DNA from: Bradyrhizobium sp. LTSP849
GTDB lineage: Bacteria > Pseudomonadota > Alphaproteobacteria > Rhizobiales > Xanthobacteraceae
Length of the DNA: 64,000 nt
Direction of reading: 5' to 3'
NCBI RefSeq assembly: GCF_000938255.1
Contig: NZ_JYMR01000055.1
Coordinates: 168,045-232,044, forward strand
Position 1 is the stretch's first letter, and each line of letters opens with the position of its first letter. The position numbers were made by a program, and so were the translations under genes. Under the pieces are notes generated by a model. The model searched no databases and was not told the DNA's origin. It saw only the letters and a list, made by a program, of their open reading frames with translations. Below are positions 40,865-49,640 of this stretch, piece after piece.

Positions 40865-41806
40865 TCAGCAGCGCCCGCGCTGAAGGCAGTGCTCGCGGCC
40901 CTGCTGATCGGTGCGGAAGGACTCGATGAAGCCGCCCTGGCGCTGGGTGACGAAGACGGTCTTGCCGTCGCTGCCGCCGAAGGCAAGGTTGGTCGGCTCC
41001 TTGCCCTTCAGCACGATCTCGCGTTCAACCGCGCCATTGGGCTTCATCAGCGCAATCGTGCCCTTGAGGATGCGCGCGACATAGAGGCGGCCGACGACAT
41101 CGGTGCGCAGGCCGTCGATGGTGTCCGGCTGGAATGCCTTGACGAGCTTCCCATCGGTGAGCGCGTTGCCGCTGATCGTGTACGACCAGACTTGGCCGTT
41201 GCTGGACTCGCCGACATAGAGCGTCTTGCCGTCGGGGCTGAGATCGATGCCGTTGGTTGTGCCCATCGCCCGCGGCGCCGTCATGACCTGTCCCTGCACC
41301 GAACCATCAGCCGCTTTCGCAATGCGCCAGACGTGACCTTCCCGGCCTTTCCAATTCGGATCGCTCGCATAGATCGTGCCGTCGCGGGCGATCGTGATGT
41401 CGTTGGGCTGGTTCATCTCGTCGGAGTGAAACCAGACGGCGGGCTCGGTGGCGCCCTTGGGGATCGCGAAGATGTTGTGCTTCTTGTAGTCGGCAATGAA
41501 CATCGTGCCATCGCGCGCGAAGCGGATCGCGTTGCCGACGCTGCCGTCGGGGAGTGCCGTGAAGGCTTCCGAAGCCGCACCGCCCGCGGGCAATCTGCCG
41601 ATGGTGCCGGGCTTACCGAAATTGACGACAAAGAGGTTGCCGTCGAGATCGGCGGCAGGCCCTTCGATGCCAAACGTATATTCGCTTGCAGGCGTCACCT
41701 GCACGCTTTCGAACAGCTTCGTCTCGGCCGCAGTCAGCGGCGTCGCGATCACGAGCAAAATGCTACTGCACAGGCACCAGAAATTCCTGCCGGATGTAAT
41801 AGCCAT
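40865..41806 (-). CDS. SMP-30/gluconolactonase-like beta-propeller protein, secreted
   Basis: A 313-aa exported protein: the signal peptide (W-C-L-C-S-S-I-L-L-V-I-A-T-P-L-T-A-A-E) is followed by a six-bladed propeller with the SMP-30 repeats G-I-E-G-P-A-A-D-L-D-G-N, N-A-I-R-F-A-R-D-G, Q-P-N-D-I-T-I-A-R-D-G, and N-G-I-D-L-S-P-D-G-K-T-L-Y. The ligands for the catalytic metal (Glu, Asn, Asp) are present in these repeats. It may hydrolyse a sugar lactone in the periplasm, which would fit the neighbouring sugar dehydrogenase-like protein. Its start overlaps the 3' end of that gene by about 44 bases; the ATG at 41827 is an alternative. The C-terminus is cysteine-containing (H-C-L-Q-R-G-R-C). Confidence 0.78.
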   Translation of the reverse strand: MAITSGRNFWCLCSSILLVIATPLTAAETKLFESVQVTPASEYTFGIEGPAADLDGNLFVVNFGKPGTIGRLPAGGAASEAFTALPDGSVGNAIRFARDGTMFIADYKKHNIFAIPKGATEPAVWFHSDEMNQPNDITIARDGTIYASDPNWKGREGHVWRIAKAADGSVQGQVMTAPRAMGTTNGIDLSPDGKTLYVGESSNGQVWSYTISGNALTDGKLVKAFQPDTIDGLRTDVVGRLYVARILKGTIALMKPNGAVEREIVLKGKEPTNLAFGGSDGKTVFVTQRQGGFIESFRTDQQGREHCLQRGRC

Positions 41807-43835
41807 CGTCGTCGCTGCACTCGCCATTCAGATAGGGATCGGCCGGCCGGAAGAAGCGGCTGAAGCCGGGTTTGTCTACAGCGTTCCTTTGTGTCACGAC
41901 GACGACCTTGGCGGCCGGTATTTCGCCGCATTCCTTGTTCGCCTTGCTGAAAAACTTGCGCTGCGGCAGGCCAAGCTTGATGAGCATCCGCGTTCCCGAA
42001 ACCATCTTTGCTACGAGCAGGTCCGCGGTATTGAGCAGGCCCGTGTAACCGGACTCGGTCTTCGGCAGGTTTTCGCCACCCGGCGGCATCAGCTTCTCTG
42101 CACCGATGCCACGCAGCCGCGTGCGCAACTTGCCGGAGTTGGGATCGCCCGGATAGATCCAACCATCCTGCGACAGCACGAAGCGCAGCACGGTTGAGTC
42201 CTTGTCCGCGTCAGATTGTCCCGGCTTCAGGCCGAAATCGGAATGGCAACCGAGGCAGTGCTTCTCGACGAGGCCCTTGCGCAGCGTGGCGAGCCGGATC
42301 CGGTTCTGCGCGTCCTTAGTGACGAAGGCTACAAGCTGGTCGATCAGCGCCTGGCTACGCGTGTCGCAGGGCAGCGGCGGCGGCGGATCGCCGGCCGCGC
42401 GATCGATACGGATCACCGTCTGGTTCTTGTCCTCGACCAGCCAGATCGCGCCGTCCTCCGCAACCGTCATGCCGACGGGCGCGCCCTGCGGTCGCGCACC
42501 GTTGACGCGGTGCCAGCCGGCGATCAGCTCCTCGAACGGCGCGGCGGCGACCTCGCCGGCGTCGGTCTGGAAACTGCGGGTCGGGTCGGCCGCACAACTC
42601 ACGTGATAGCGCACCGGCGCCGGGCTCGGCTTGGGAAAGCCGTGGTCATCGACGTCGTAGACGAGGACGCGGCTGCCGGTCGGGCGATAGCCGTGCAGAC
42701 CGATCAGGAGCTTGCCTTCAAGCTCCGGGAATTTCGCGCCGTGATAATAGAGCATCGCCAGCGGCGCGCCGTGCGGCGGCAGCAGCGAGAACGGCGGCCT
42801 GTAGAGCGCGTTGGCCGTACAGAGCGATTTGTAGGTCCCCGCTTGCAGCACGCTTCTGAACTCGGGGCTCGGCGTCGACAGGTCAAAGCAATAGGGCCAG
42901 CCATAATGCCTGCCCTGCTCGATCGCGTTGATCTCCTCGTTCGGCTTGAAGATATCGGGCAGGTCTCGGCCGTTCTCGCCTTGTAGGAAGGCGTAGCCGT
43001 CGTCGGGGAAATTCGGATGCAGCGCCAGCGCCATCGAGTTGCGCAAGCCGCGTGCATAGACGGTGTGTGGCTGATCCGGATCGTTCGACTTCAGCGCCGG
43101 GAAGACGCCGCCTGACGGCGGCGTGAACAGCCAGATCGCGGCCATGGCGGAGGCGCCTTCAGCCGCCGCGCAAGGTCTCGTGATCGGGGCCTGCGTGATG
43201 CAGTCGTCGCTGTGGGCGCCGATATTGACGAACAGCCGGCCGCTTTTGTCGAACACGAATTGCTTGAGCGGGTGCGCGCTCTCGTCGAGCCTGGTGCCAT
43301 CGGGCAGCGTGATCCGGCGGCCCGGCATATGACGGATGATGGTCTCGACCGAGCTGCGCGGATTGTCCGCGAGCGGGTCGAACCGGAAGATGGTCTCGGC
43401 GGTCGAGGCATAGAGCTTTTTATCCGGGCCGATCACAAGGCCGAACGGATATTCGACACCGGTCAACAGCTCCTTGAACCGCTGGCCTTCGGGAGCATGC
43501 GGATCGAGCAGCAGCAACCTGCCGTCGGTGTGGCCCCAACCGCCCATGTCGGCGACCACGAAGAGATCACGACCGGGCACCTGAATGATCGAACGCGGAA
43601 ATTTCAGATGGTCCTCTTCGCTGGCGACGAGCCCGGCGCAAAATCCCGCCTTCATGTCGATCTGGATTTTGGGAAAGGCGAGATCGCCGCTGCCGCAGGT
43701 TTCCAGACCGAGCGCATAGCCGCTCTTGCGGGCCGGTTCAGATGAGCCTACCGAGGCAAGAGTCAGGAGGACCACCAGGGCGCCCGCGCATGCGCGCAGG
43801 CTTCGGCTTTCACGCCAAAATGTGAGGTGGTTCAC
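41763..43835 (-). CDS. PQQ-dependent sugar dehydrogenase-like protein fused to a cytochrome c domain
   Basis: A 690-aa exported protein. After a signal peptide (A-C-A-G-A-L-V-V-L-L-T-L-A-S-V-G-S) residues 40-520 form a glucose/sorbosone-dehydrogenase-like beta-propeller (G-L-V-I-G-P-D-K-K-L-Y-A-S, Y-A-R-G-L-R-N-S, N-E-E-I-N-A-I-E-Q-G-R-H-Y-G-W-P-Y). The last third carries a haem-binding C-L-G-C-H near residue 527, and methionines further on could be axial ligands. Such proteins oxidise sugars or alcohols in the periplasm using PQQ and pass electrons to cytochrome c. It overlaps the SMP-30-like gene, which might hydrolyse the lactone it forms. No PQQ synthesis genes are in the window. Confidence 0.8.
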   Translation of the reverse strand: MNHLTFWRESRSLRACAGALVVLLTLASVGSSEPARKSGYALGLETCGSGDLAFPKIQIDMKAGFCAGLVASEEDHLKFPRSIIQVPGRDLFVVADMGGWGHTDGRLLLLDPHAPEGQRFKELLTGVEYPFGLVIGPDKKLYASTAETIFRFDPLADNPRSSVETIIRHMPGRRITLPDGTRLDESAHPLKQFVFDKSGRLFVNIGAHSDDCITQAPITRPCAAAEGASAMAAIWLFTPPSGGVFPALKSNDPDQPHTVYARGLRNSMALALHPNFPDDGYAFLQGENGRDLPDIFKPNEEINAIEQGRHYGWPYCFDLSTPSPEFRSVLQAGTYKSLCTANALYRPPFSLLPPHGAPLAMLYYHGAKFPELEGKLLIGLHGYRPTGSRVLVYDVDDHGFPKPSPAPVRYHVSCAADPTRSFQTDAGEVAAAPFEELIAGWHRVNGARPQGAPVGMTVAEDGAIWLVEDKNQTVIRIDRAAGDPPPPLPCDTRSQALIDQLVAFVTKDAQNRIRLATLRKGLVEKHCLGCHSDFGLKPGQSDADKDSTVLRFVLSQDGWIYPGDPNSGKLRTRLRGIGAEKLMPPGGENLPKTESGYTGLLNTADLLVAKMVSGTRMLIKLGLPQRKFFSKANKECGEIPAAKVVVVTQRNAVDKPGFSRFFRPADPYLNGECSDDDGYYIRQEFLVPVQ

Positions 43836-44042
43836 GGTGGTCTCCCGGACTTTCCGTCCAAAGTTGTTCCATGCCGCGGGAACGCCGTCCAGTTGACCAA
43901 CACCCCCTTGTGATCAAACCCGCAGGGGCCTTCGTCCCGACCAATCTCCGTAGATTCCCTTACCGGGCTCGACCCGAATGTTTCGCGAAGGCCTCAGATG
44001 GTATCCGTGTGCCGTCCTAGTCGCTCTCTACAGGAGGCGTAT

Positions 44043-44276
44043 ATGGTTCAGATGTATTTCCACTGCTCCAATCCCGAGGGCACCCTGATTGATCGCTACG
44101 GCACGGCCGTCGCCAATCTGAACGAGGCGCGCGACCGCGCCGCCCAGATCATGCAATCGATGATCCAGACGCCCGGCTCTGAGGATTGGCGCGACTGGGT
44201 GATCCATGTCAGCGGCGACGACGGCGAGGAGATTTTCGATCTCCCCTTCATCGCCATGCTCGGCAAGCCGCATTGA
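44043..44276 (+). CDS. DUF6894 family small protein (77 aa)
   Basis: A 77-aa protein starting M-V-Q-M-Y-F-H-C-S-N-P-E-G-T-L-I-D with AGGAGG five bases upstream of the ATG at 44043. The pattern Y-F-H-C-S ... D-x-x-G-T and a mid-protein helix of A-R-D-R-A-A-Q-I-M matches the DUF6894 family, common and usually multicopy in rhizobia. Function is unknown; stress or general-response roles have been supposed for relatives. Its operon partner may be the 58-aa gene ten bases downstream. Confidence 0.75.
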   Translation: MVQMYFHCSNPEGTLIDRYGTAVANLNEARDRAAQIMQSMIQTPGSEDWRDWVIHVSGDDGEEIFDLPFIAMLGKPH

Positions 44277-44285
44277 GGTGATGCC

Positions 44286-44462
44286 GTGCTGATCGCTTCA
44301 CTGAGCCTGCTCCGCCAGCCCCTGAACTTCGTCGCCAGCAAATGGCAGAAGCTGCTGAGCATCGCGGGCAACCCCTACCGCCCCGAACTTCACTACATGC
44401 GCGGGCCTGGCCCAAAATGGCACGCCAAGTATCAGGCCAGCCGGCTGGACCGCCGGCTTTGA
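44286..44462 (+). CDS. hypothetical protein (58 aa)
   Basis: A GTG at 44286 with GAGGTG seven bases upstream opens a 58-aa frame to a TGA at 44460. It reads L-I-A-S-L-S-L-L-R-Q-P-L near the start and ends basic (A-K-Y-Q-A-S-R-L-D-R-R-L); it has no membrane segment of full length. It starts ten bases after the DUF6894 gene, so the two could be translated from one message. No family is recognised and the enoyl-CoA hydratase gene converges 21 bases later. Confidence 0.45.
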   Translation: MLIASLSLLRQPLNFVASKWQKLLSIAGNPYRPELHYMRGPGPKWHAKYQASRLDRRL

Positions 44463-44483
44463 GCGCAGCCCGCATCTCCACCC

Positions 44484-45257
44484 CTACTTGCCCGTGAACT
44501 TCGCCTTGCGCTTCTCGACGAAGGCGTTGCGGCCTTCGACGGCGTCGGCGCTCTTCCGGATCCCGGCCTGAAGCTCGATCTCGCGGCGGAACTGGGCCTC
44601 GTAGCTCGCGTGCTCGCTCTCCTCGACCAGCGCACGGGTCGCGACCAGAGCGCGCGTCGGACCTTCCGCCAGGCGGCGCGCCAGGGTCAACGCTTCCTCC
44701 ATCAGCTTCGCATCGTCGACGACCTGCCGCACCAGGCCGATCTCCTGGGCGCGCTCGGCCGTGAGTGGTTCGTTCAAGAGCATCAGTTCGAGCGCGCGTT
44801 GCCGGCCGATCAGCCGCGGCAACAACCAGGTCGAGCCGAGATCGGGCACCAGCGCAATGCGGCTGAACACCTGGATGAAACTCGCTGACCGCGCCGCAAC
44901 AATCATGTCGCCTGCCATCGCGAGGCTGAAGCCGCCGCCAGCGGCCACCCCGTTGACGGCAACGACCACAGGCACCCGGCATTCGCGCAACGCCTTGAAG
45001 GCCGGCCAGTAGAAGCGCATCACGCCGGCCGCGATGTCCTCGCCGAGCGCTTCCGACGCCTTCAAGTTCTGACCCGAGCAGAAGCCGCGCCCCGCGCCGG
45101 TCAGGACCAGGGCGCGAATGCTCTCATCCCGCGTCGTCTCGGCCACGGCAGCGGCGAGCGCGCCGAGCAGGTCCGGCGTCATCGCGTTCAGGCTTGCCGG
45201 CTCGTCGAGCGTCAAGATCCCGACCGCGCCATCCCGCGCCTGTTTCACACCTGCCAT
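44484..45257 (-). CDS. enoyl-CoA hydratase/isomerase family (crotonase)
   Basis: A 257-aa crotonase-fold enzyme. The oxyanion-hole segments are G-F-C-S-G-Q-N-L-K near residue 63 and G-V-A-A-G-G-G-F-S-L-A near 105, and G-S-T-W-L-L-P-R-L-I-G follows near 138. The catalytic position typical of hydratases is Asp-type (D-L-G-S) rather than paired Glu, as in the PaaG isomerase/hydratase group. It would hydrate or isomerise an enoyl-CoA in beta-oxidation-like or aromatic-acid degradation. The ATG at 45257 has GGGAGAAG seven bases upstream. It is divergent from the gamma-glutamyltranspeptidase gene. Confidence 0.87.
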   Translation of the reverse strand: MAGVKQARDGAVGILTLDEPASLNAMTPDLLGALAAAVAETTRDESIRALVLTGAGRGFCSGQNLKASEALGEDIAAGVMRFYWPAFKALRECRVPVVVAVNGVAAGGGFSLAMAGDMIVAARSASFIQVFSRIALVPDLGSTWLLPRLIGRQRALELMLLNEPLTAERAQEIGLVRQVVDDAKLMEEALTLARRLAEGPTRALVATRALVEESEHASYEAQFRREIELQAGIRKSADAVEGRNAFVEKRKAKFTGK

Positions 45258-45345
45258 GTCGCTTCTCCCTCTGGATGTTCTCGTTGGCGGCAATGTGCCA
45301 TTGTCCGTGCGCCTCGCCAACCAAGACAAGACACAAGACGACATC

Positions 45346-46935
45346 ATGCCTCACCAGTTCAGCCTCGCCCAAACCGTCCGCAAACCCGCAATCAAGTCCA
45401 AGGGCGGCATCGTCGCTGCGCAGTCGCGCCGCGCAGCCGAGGTGGGAGCGCAAGTGCTGGCGGCTGGCGGCGATTGCGTCGACGCGATCGTCGCGACCAC
45501 CTTCGCGCTGAATGTGCTGGAGCCCTGGAACAGCGGCATCGGGGGCGGCGGCGCGATGGTGCTCTACCGCGCCAAGGAAAATCGCTACGAGGTGATCGAC
45601 TACGGCATGTGCGCACCGCAGAGCCTGCGCGCCGCCGACTATCCCATCACCGGAGATCGCGTCGCCACTGACCTGTTTCCGTGGCCGCGGGTGAAGGACG
45701 ATCGCAACGTTCACGGTCCCGGCGCGATCGCGGTGCCCGGTGTCGTCGCCGGCATGGAGGAGGCGCACCGTCGCCACGCCAGGATGCCGTGGAAAGACCT
45801 GGTCGAGCCGGCTGCGAAGATCGCCGGCGAGGGCCTGCTGGCCGACTGGTGGACCACACTGACGATCGCGGGCTCGGCCGCCGATCTTCGGCGCTATCCC
45901 GCAAGCGCGGCAATGTTTCTGAAGGACGGCCTGCCCCCGAGCCCGCCCTGGAGTATCGACGCTGAGACCCGGCTACCGCAGGACAATTTGAAGGCGACGC
46001 TGTTGCACCTCGCCGAGGCCGGGCCGCGCGACTTCTATCAGGGCGATCTCGCCAAAAGCATCGCGTCCGACATCAGGGCCGATGGCGGCTCGCTGTCGGT
46101 CGAGGATCTCGCCGCGTTCCGCGCGCATCTGCGCGAGCCGCTGGCGATCCCCTATCGCGGCGGCAAGGTGCTTGCGACGCCCGAGCTCACCGCCGGGCCA
46201 ACGCTGGCGCATGCGCTGCGCCTCTTGCAGCAGAATATGAAGCCGGCAGGCACGCCGGATGCGGCCGCCTATGCCGAATATGCCGCTGCCCTGCAAGCGG
46301 CCTATCGCGAGCGGCTCAAGGATATGGGCGATGCCGACGGCAAGCGCTCGCTCGGCGCCGAATATCTGGCGCCGGCCTGCACCACGCATTTCTCCGTCGT
46401 GGACCGCCACGGCAACATCGCCGCGGTGACTCAGACGCTGCTCTCGTCCTTCGGCTCGAAATACGTGACGCCGCACACCGGTATTCCCATGAACAACGGG
46501 ATCATGTGGTTCGATCCGACGCCGGGTACCACCAATTCGCTCGCCCCCGGCAAGCGCTGCCTCACCAACTACACGCCGGTCATCGCCGAGACCGAGCACG
46601 GCAAGCGCCTCGCGGTCGGCGCCTCCGGCGGCCGCCGCATCCTGCCTTCGGTGATGCAGCTCGTGTCCTTTGCGATGGATTTCGACATGGATCTCGATGC
46701 CGCCATCCATCAGCCCCGCATCGATTGCAGCGAAGGCGCGGTCGTGGTCGGCGACACGCGGCTGCCCGCGGATGCGCGTAGAGAGCTCGCCGCGCGCTTC
46801 GACTACAGGGAAGCGCCGGTGCAAACTCTGCCGATGAAGTTCGCCTGCCCGAGTGTGGTGATGCGCGACGGCGACACCAACTCCGGCGCGGTCGAGATCT
46901 TCCAGCCCTGGGCTGACGCGGTGGCGGAGGGCTAG
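45346..46935 (+). CDS. gamma-glutamyltranspeptidase family protein
   Basis: A 529-aa member of the Ntn-hydrolase GGT family. The N-terminal segment has G-G-I-V-A-A-Q-S-R-R-A-A and G-G-D-C-V-D-A-I-V-A-T-T; the catalytic threonine lies in A-C-T-T-H-F-S-V-V-D near residue 345, after which autoprocessing would give two chains. The motif S-G-G-R-R-I-L-P near 427 supports substrate binding. I start at the ATG at 45346; the frame extends upstream without a family start. No obvious signal peptide is seen, so it may be cytosolic. It converges with the PuuB-like oxidoreductase gene by four bases. It may act on gamma-glutamylated amines, but its substrate is not known. Confidence 0.82.
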   Translation: MPHQFSLAQTVRKPAIKSKGGIVAAQSRRAAEVGAQVLAAGGDCVDAIVATTFALNVLEPWNSGIGGGGAMVLYRAKENRYEVIDYGMCAPQSLRAADYPITGDRVATDLFPWPRVKDDRNVHGPGAIAVPGVVAGMEEAHRRHARMPWKDLVEPAAKIAGEGLLADWWTTLTIAGSAADLRRYPASAAMFLKDGLPPSPPWSIDAETRLPQDNLKATLLHLAEAGPRDFYQGDLAKSIASDIRADGGSLSVEDLAAFRAHLREPLAIPYRGGKVLATPELTAGPTLAHALRLLQQNMKPAGTPDAAAYAEYAAALQAAYRERLKDMGDADGKRSLGAEYLAPACTTHFSVVDRHGNIAAVTQTLLSSFGSKYVTPHTGIPMNNGIMWFDPTPGTTNSLAPGKRCLTNYTPVIAETEHGKRLAVGASGGRRILPSVMQLVSFAMDFDMDLDAAIHQPRIDCSEGAVVVGDTRLPADARRELAARFDYREAPVQTLPMKFACPSVVMRDGDTNSGAVEIFQPWADAVAEG

Positions 46936-48218
46936 ATCCCGAGCCGATCGCGGACGCGGCCCGCAATCACGGCCGTCGTCACGCCGACCGGCCAGAACGC
47001 GTGCATCGCGATCGGCTTGATGCCGGTGACGGGCATGTCGATCTCGGCCTTGGCTCCGCCGATCAGGCGGCGCGCGAGCTGGGCGCCCATTGCGGTCGAG
47101 AGCGCGACGCCGCGGCCGTTGCAGCCGAGCGAGATCAGGATGTTTTCCGCTGGCTCGTGCACATGCGGATAATGGTCATTGGTGATGGCGAGCCGGCTGT
47201 TCCAGCCATGGGTCCAGGCCACGCCCTTGAGCTGCGGCCATAGCCGCTCGGCGTAGCGCATGAGATAGGCGACGTCCGTCGGCGACTTGATCCAGCGCAT
47301 CGGGCCGCGGCCGCCCATCAGCAGGCGATTGTGCTGGTCGATGCGGTAATAGACAGTGATATGGCCGCTCTCATAGAGCACCGGGCGCGTCGGCATGATC
47401 GAGCGGGCGACCTCGTCGGAGAGTGGCGCGGTCGCGGCGATCGAGGAAAACACCGGCACGATGGTGCGTCGGAGTGCAGGCCAGAGATCGTCGGTGAAAC
47501 CGTTCGTGGCGAGCAACACCTTGTCCGCATGCACGATCGCGCGCGGCGTTTCGATGCGCCAGCGCGCGCCTTCGCGGCGGAGCGACAGTGCGGGCGTCCC
47601 GCCATGCACCTTTACGCCCGCCGAGATCACGGCGCGCGCCAGGCCACGGGCATAGCTGAGGGGATGCAGATCGCCGCCGCGCGTGTCCAGCATGGCGCCG
47701 ATGTAGCGATCGGTGCCGGTCATCTCACGCAATTGCTCGCGGTTCAGATATGTCACCGGCATGCCGCGGCGGATGCATTGCTGCGCCGTCTTTTCGATCG
47801 CGGCGGCGCTGGCCTCGTTATAGGCCGCGCGCAGCGTCCCGTTCTGCCGCGCCTCGCACGGAATCTGGTAGCGGCGGATCAGATCGTGGGTGAAGTTCGG
47901 AGTGCCGTAGGAGAAGTCGATCATGCGGCGGCCGAGCTCGGCACCGAAATCGGCTTCGATCTGATCGGGGTCGTGCTTCAAGCCGGGATTGGTGTGGCCG
48001 CCATTATTGCCGGACGCGCCCCAGCCCGGCTCCTGCGCCTCCAGCACAAGGGCTTCGACACCCTGCTCTGCCAGATGCAGCGCTGTGGACAGACCGGTGT
48101 AACCACCGCCGATGATGGCAACGGAAACATTCTTGTTCGTATCGAGTGGCGGCGTTGCGACCGGCGCAACCGCAGTGTCGGCGTAGAGCGAGGGCGGCAA
48201 AGGCAGACGCGTGTTCAT
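46932..48218 (-). CDS. FAD-dependent oxidoreductase (DAO family, PuuB-like)
   Basis: A 428-aa flavoprotein with an N-terminal FAD fold: V-A-I-I-G-G-G-Y-T-G-L-S-T near residue 35, then A-Q-E-P-G-W-G-A-S-G-N-N-G-G-H near 65. The middle part, with P-C-E-A-R-Q-N-G-T-L near 127, resembles gamma-glutamylputrescine oxidases and related amine oxidases of the D-amino-acid-oxidase group. It should oxidise a secondary or primary amine with oxygen or a quinone. It is the last gene of an amino acid ABC operon, starting 10 bp after the ATPase gene, which implies that the transported amine is its substrate. The ATG at 48218 is the family start. Confidence 0.84.
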   Translation of the reverse strand: MNTRLPLPPSLYADTAVAPVATPPLDTNKNVSVAIIGGGYTGLSTALHLAEQGVEALVLEAQEPGWGASGNNGGHTNPGLKHDPDQIEADFGAELGRRMIDFSYGTPNFTHDLIRRYQIPCEARQNGTLRAAYNEASAAAIEKTAQQCIRRGMPVTYLNREQLREMTGTDRYIGAMLDTRGGDLHPLSYARGLARAVISAGVKVHGGTPALSLRREGARWRIETPRAIVHADKVLLATNGFTDDLWPALRRTIVPVFSSIAATAPLSDEVARSIMPTRPVLYESGHITVYYRIDQHNRLLMGGRGPMRWIKSPTDVAYLMRYAERLWPQLKGVAWTHGWNSRLAITNDHYPHVHEPAENILISLGCNGRGVALSTAMGAQLARRLIGGAKAEIDMPVTGIKPIAMHAFWPVGVTTAVIAGRVRDRLGI

Positions 48219-48228
48219 GACAGACCGA

Positions 48229-48960
48229 TCAGAGCGGATGCAGCACGCGCCGCAAAAAGTCCTGCGTGCGCGGGTGCTGGGGTTGATTGAGCAGCGCCTT
48301 GGCCGGCCCCTGCTCGACAATGACGCCGCCGTCGATGAACAGCACGCGGTCGGCGACATCGCGGGCAAAGCCCATCTCGTGGGTGACGACGACCATGGTC
48401 ATGCCGTCGTCGGCGAGCTTGCGCATCACGCCGAGGACGTCGCCGACGAGTTCAGGATCGAGCGCCGAGGTCGGTTCGTCGAACAGGATTGCCTTGGGCT
48501 GCATCGCGAGCGCACGCGCAATCGCAACGCGCTGCTGCTGGCCGCCGGAAAGCTGCGGCGGATGCGCGTCGGCCTTCTCGGCGAGGCCGACCTGGGCAAG
48601 CAGTGCACGGCCGCGTTCGAGCGCCCGCACACGCGCTTCCTTCTTCACATACAGCGGCCCTTCGACGACGTTTTCCAGCACTGTGCGATGCGGGAACAGA
48701 TTGAAGCGCTGAAACACCATCGAGACCTGGGTGCGGACGTTCACGATAGAGGACGCATCGCGGTCGACCTTTAGGCCTTCAACGCTGATCTCGCCGCGGT
48801 CGTAGCTTTCGAGGCCATTGATACAGCGCAGGATCGTGGACTTGCCCGAACCGGACGGGCCGATGACGCAGACCACCTCGCCCTTCTCGACGTTCGCGGT
48901 GATGCCCTTGAGGACCTCGTTCTGGCCAAAGCTCTTGTGGACGTCCTTGAGCTCGATCAT
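48229..48960 (-). CDS. polar amino acid ABC transporter ATP-binding protein (GlnQ-like)
   Basis: A 243-aa ATPase: I-G-P-S-G-S-G-K-S-T is the Walker A near residue 35, L-S-G-G-Q-Q-Q-R-V-A-I-A-R the signature near 138, and I-L-F-D-E-P-T Walker B near 160. The switch histidine lies in V-V-T-H-E-M near 195. It is of the polar amino acid/opine class. The ATG at 48960 overlaps the permease stop by four bases; a longer frame upstream lies inside the permease gene. It energises the permease at 48957-49610. Confidence 0.92.
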   Translation of the reverse strand: MIELKDVHKSFGQNEVLKGITANVEKGEVVCVIGPSGSGKSTILRCINGLESYDRGEISVEGLKVDRDASSIVNVRTQVSMVFQRFNLFPHRTVLENVVEGPLYVKKEARVRALERGRALLAQVGLAEKADAHPPQLSGGQQQRVAIARALAMQPKAILFDEPTSALDPELVGDVLGVMRKLADDGMTMVVVTHEMGFARDVADRVLFIDGGVIVEQGPAKALLNQPQHPRTQDFLRRVLHPL

Positions 48961-49610
48961 TTCTTGCCCGCCCGCTTCTCGACGTGGCGGACCAGCAGGA
49001 TCAGCGGAATGCTCATGGTCAGATACATCAGCGCCACCATCGTGAACACGTTGGTGTTCTTGAAGGTTGAGGACGCGATCAACTTGCCCTGCAACGCGAG
49101 CTCGGCGACCGTGATGGTCGAGGCTTGCGAGGAATCCTTCAGCATCATGATCATGACGTTGCCGTACGGCGGCAGCACGATGCGCACCGCCTGCGGCAGC
49201 ACCACACGGCGCATGGTGAGCCACCAGCCCATGCCGATCGACTGCGCCGCCTCGATCTGGCCCTTGTCGATCGCCTCGATGCCGGCGCGGAAGTTTTCGG
49301 CCTGGTAGGCCGAGTAGGCGATGCCGAGCCCGAGGATCGCGGCCTGCAAGGCCGACAGCGTGACGCCGAGATCGGGCATCACGAAGTAGAGGTAGAACAG
49401 CAGCACGATGATCGGGATGCCGCGAATCACGTTGATCAGGCTGGCGCTGAGCATCGACAGCGCCTTGATGCCGGAGACCCGCATCATCGCCCAGACCAGG
49501 CCGAGCACCGTCGAGAGCAGCAGCGAGCCGATGGTGACGACGATCGTCAGCACGACGCCGCTCATCAGGATCGGGAAGAACTCGACGGCGTCGTGCCAGA
49601 AGCCTTTCAT
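48957..49610 (-). CDS. polar amino acid ABC transporter permease
   Basis: A 217-aa inner-membrane protein of the HisM/GlnP type. It has about five hydrophobic segments and the conserved E-A-A-Q-S-I-G-M-G-W-W-L-T-M-R-R-V-V-L near residue 120, the EAA loop that contacts the ATPase. Only one permease is present, so it probably forms a homodimer. It lies 30 bp after the binding-protein gene and overlaps the ATPase gene by four bases. Confidence 0.92.
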   Translation of the reverse strand: MKGFWHDAVEFFPILMSGVVLTIVVTIGSLLLSTVLGLVWAMMRVSGIKALSMLSASLINVIRGIPIIVLLFYLYFVMPDLGVTLSALQAAILGLGIAYSAYQAENFRAGIEAIDKGQIEAAQSIGMGWWLTMRRVVLPQAVRIVLPPYGNVMIMMLKDSSQASTITVAELALQGKLIASSTFKNTNVFTMVALMYLTMSIPLILLVRHVEKRAGKK

Positions 49611-49640
49611 CGGCCAGCCTTCATCGATCGCCCCTATCGA

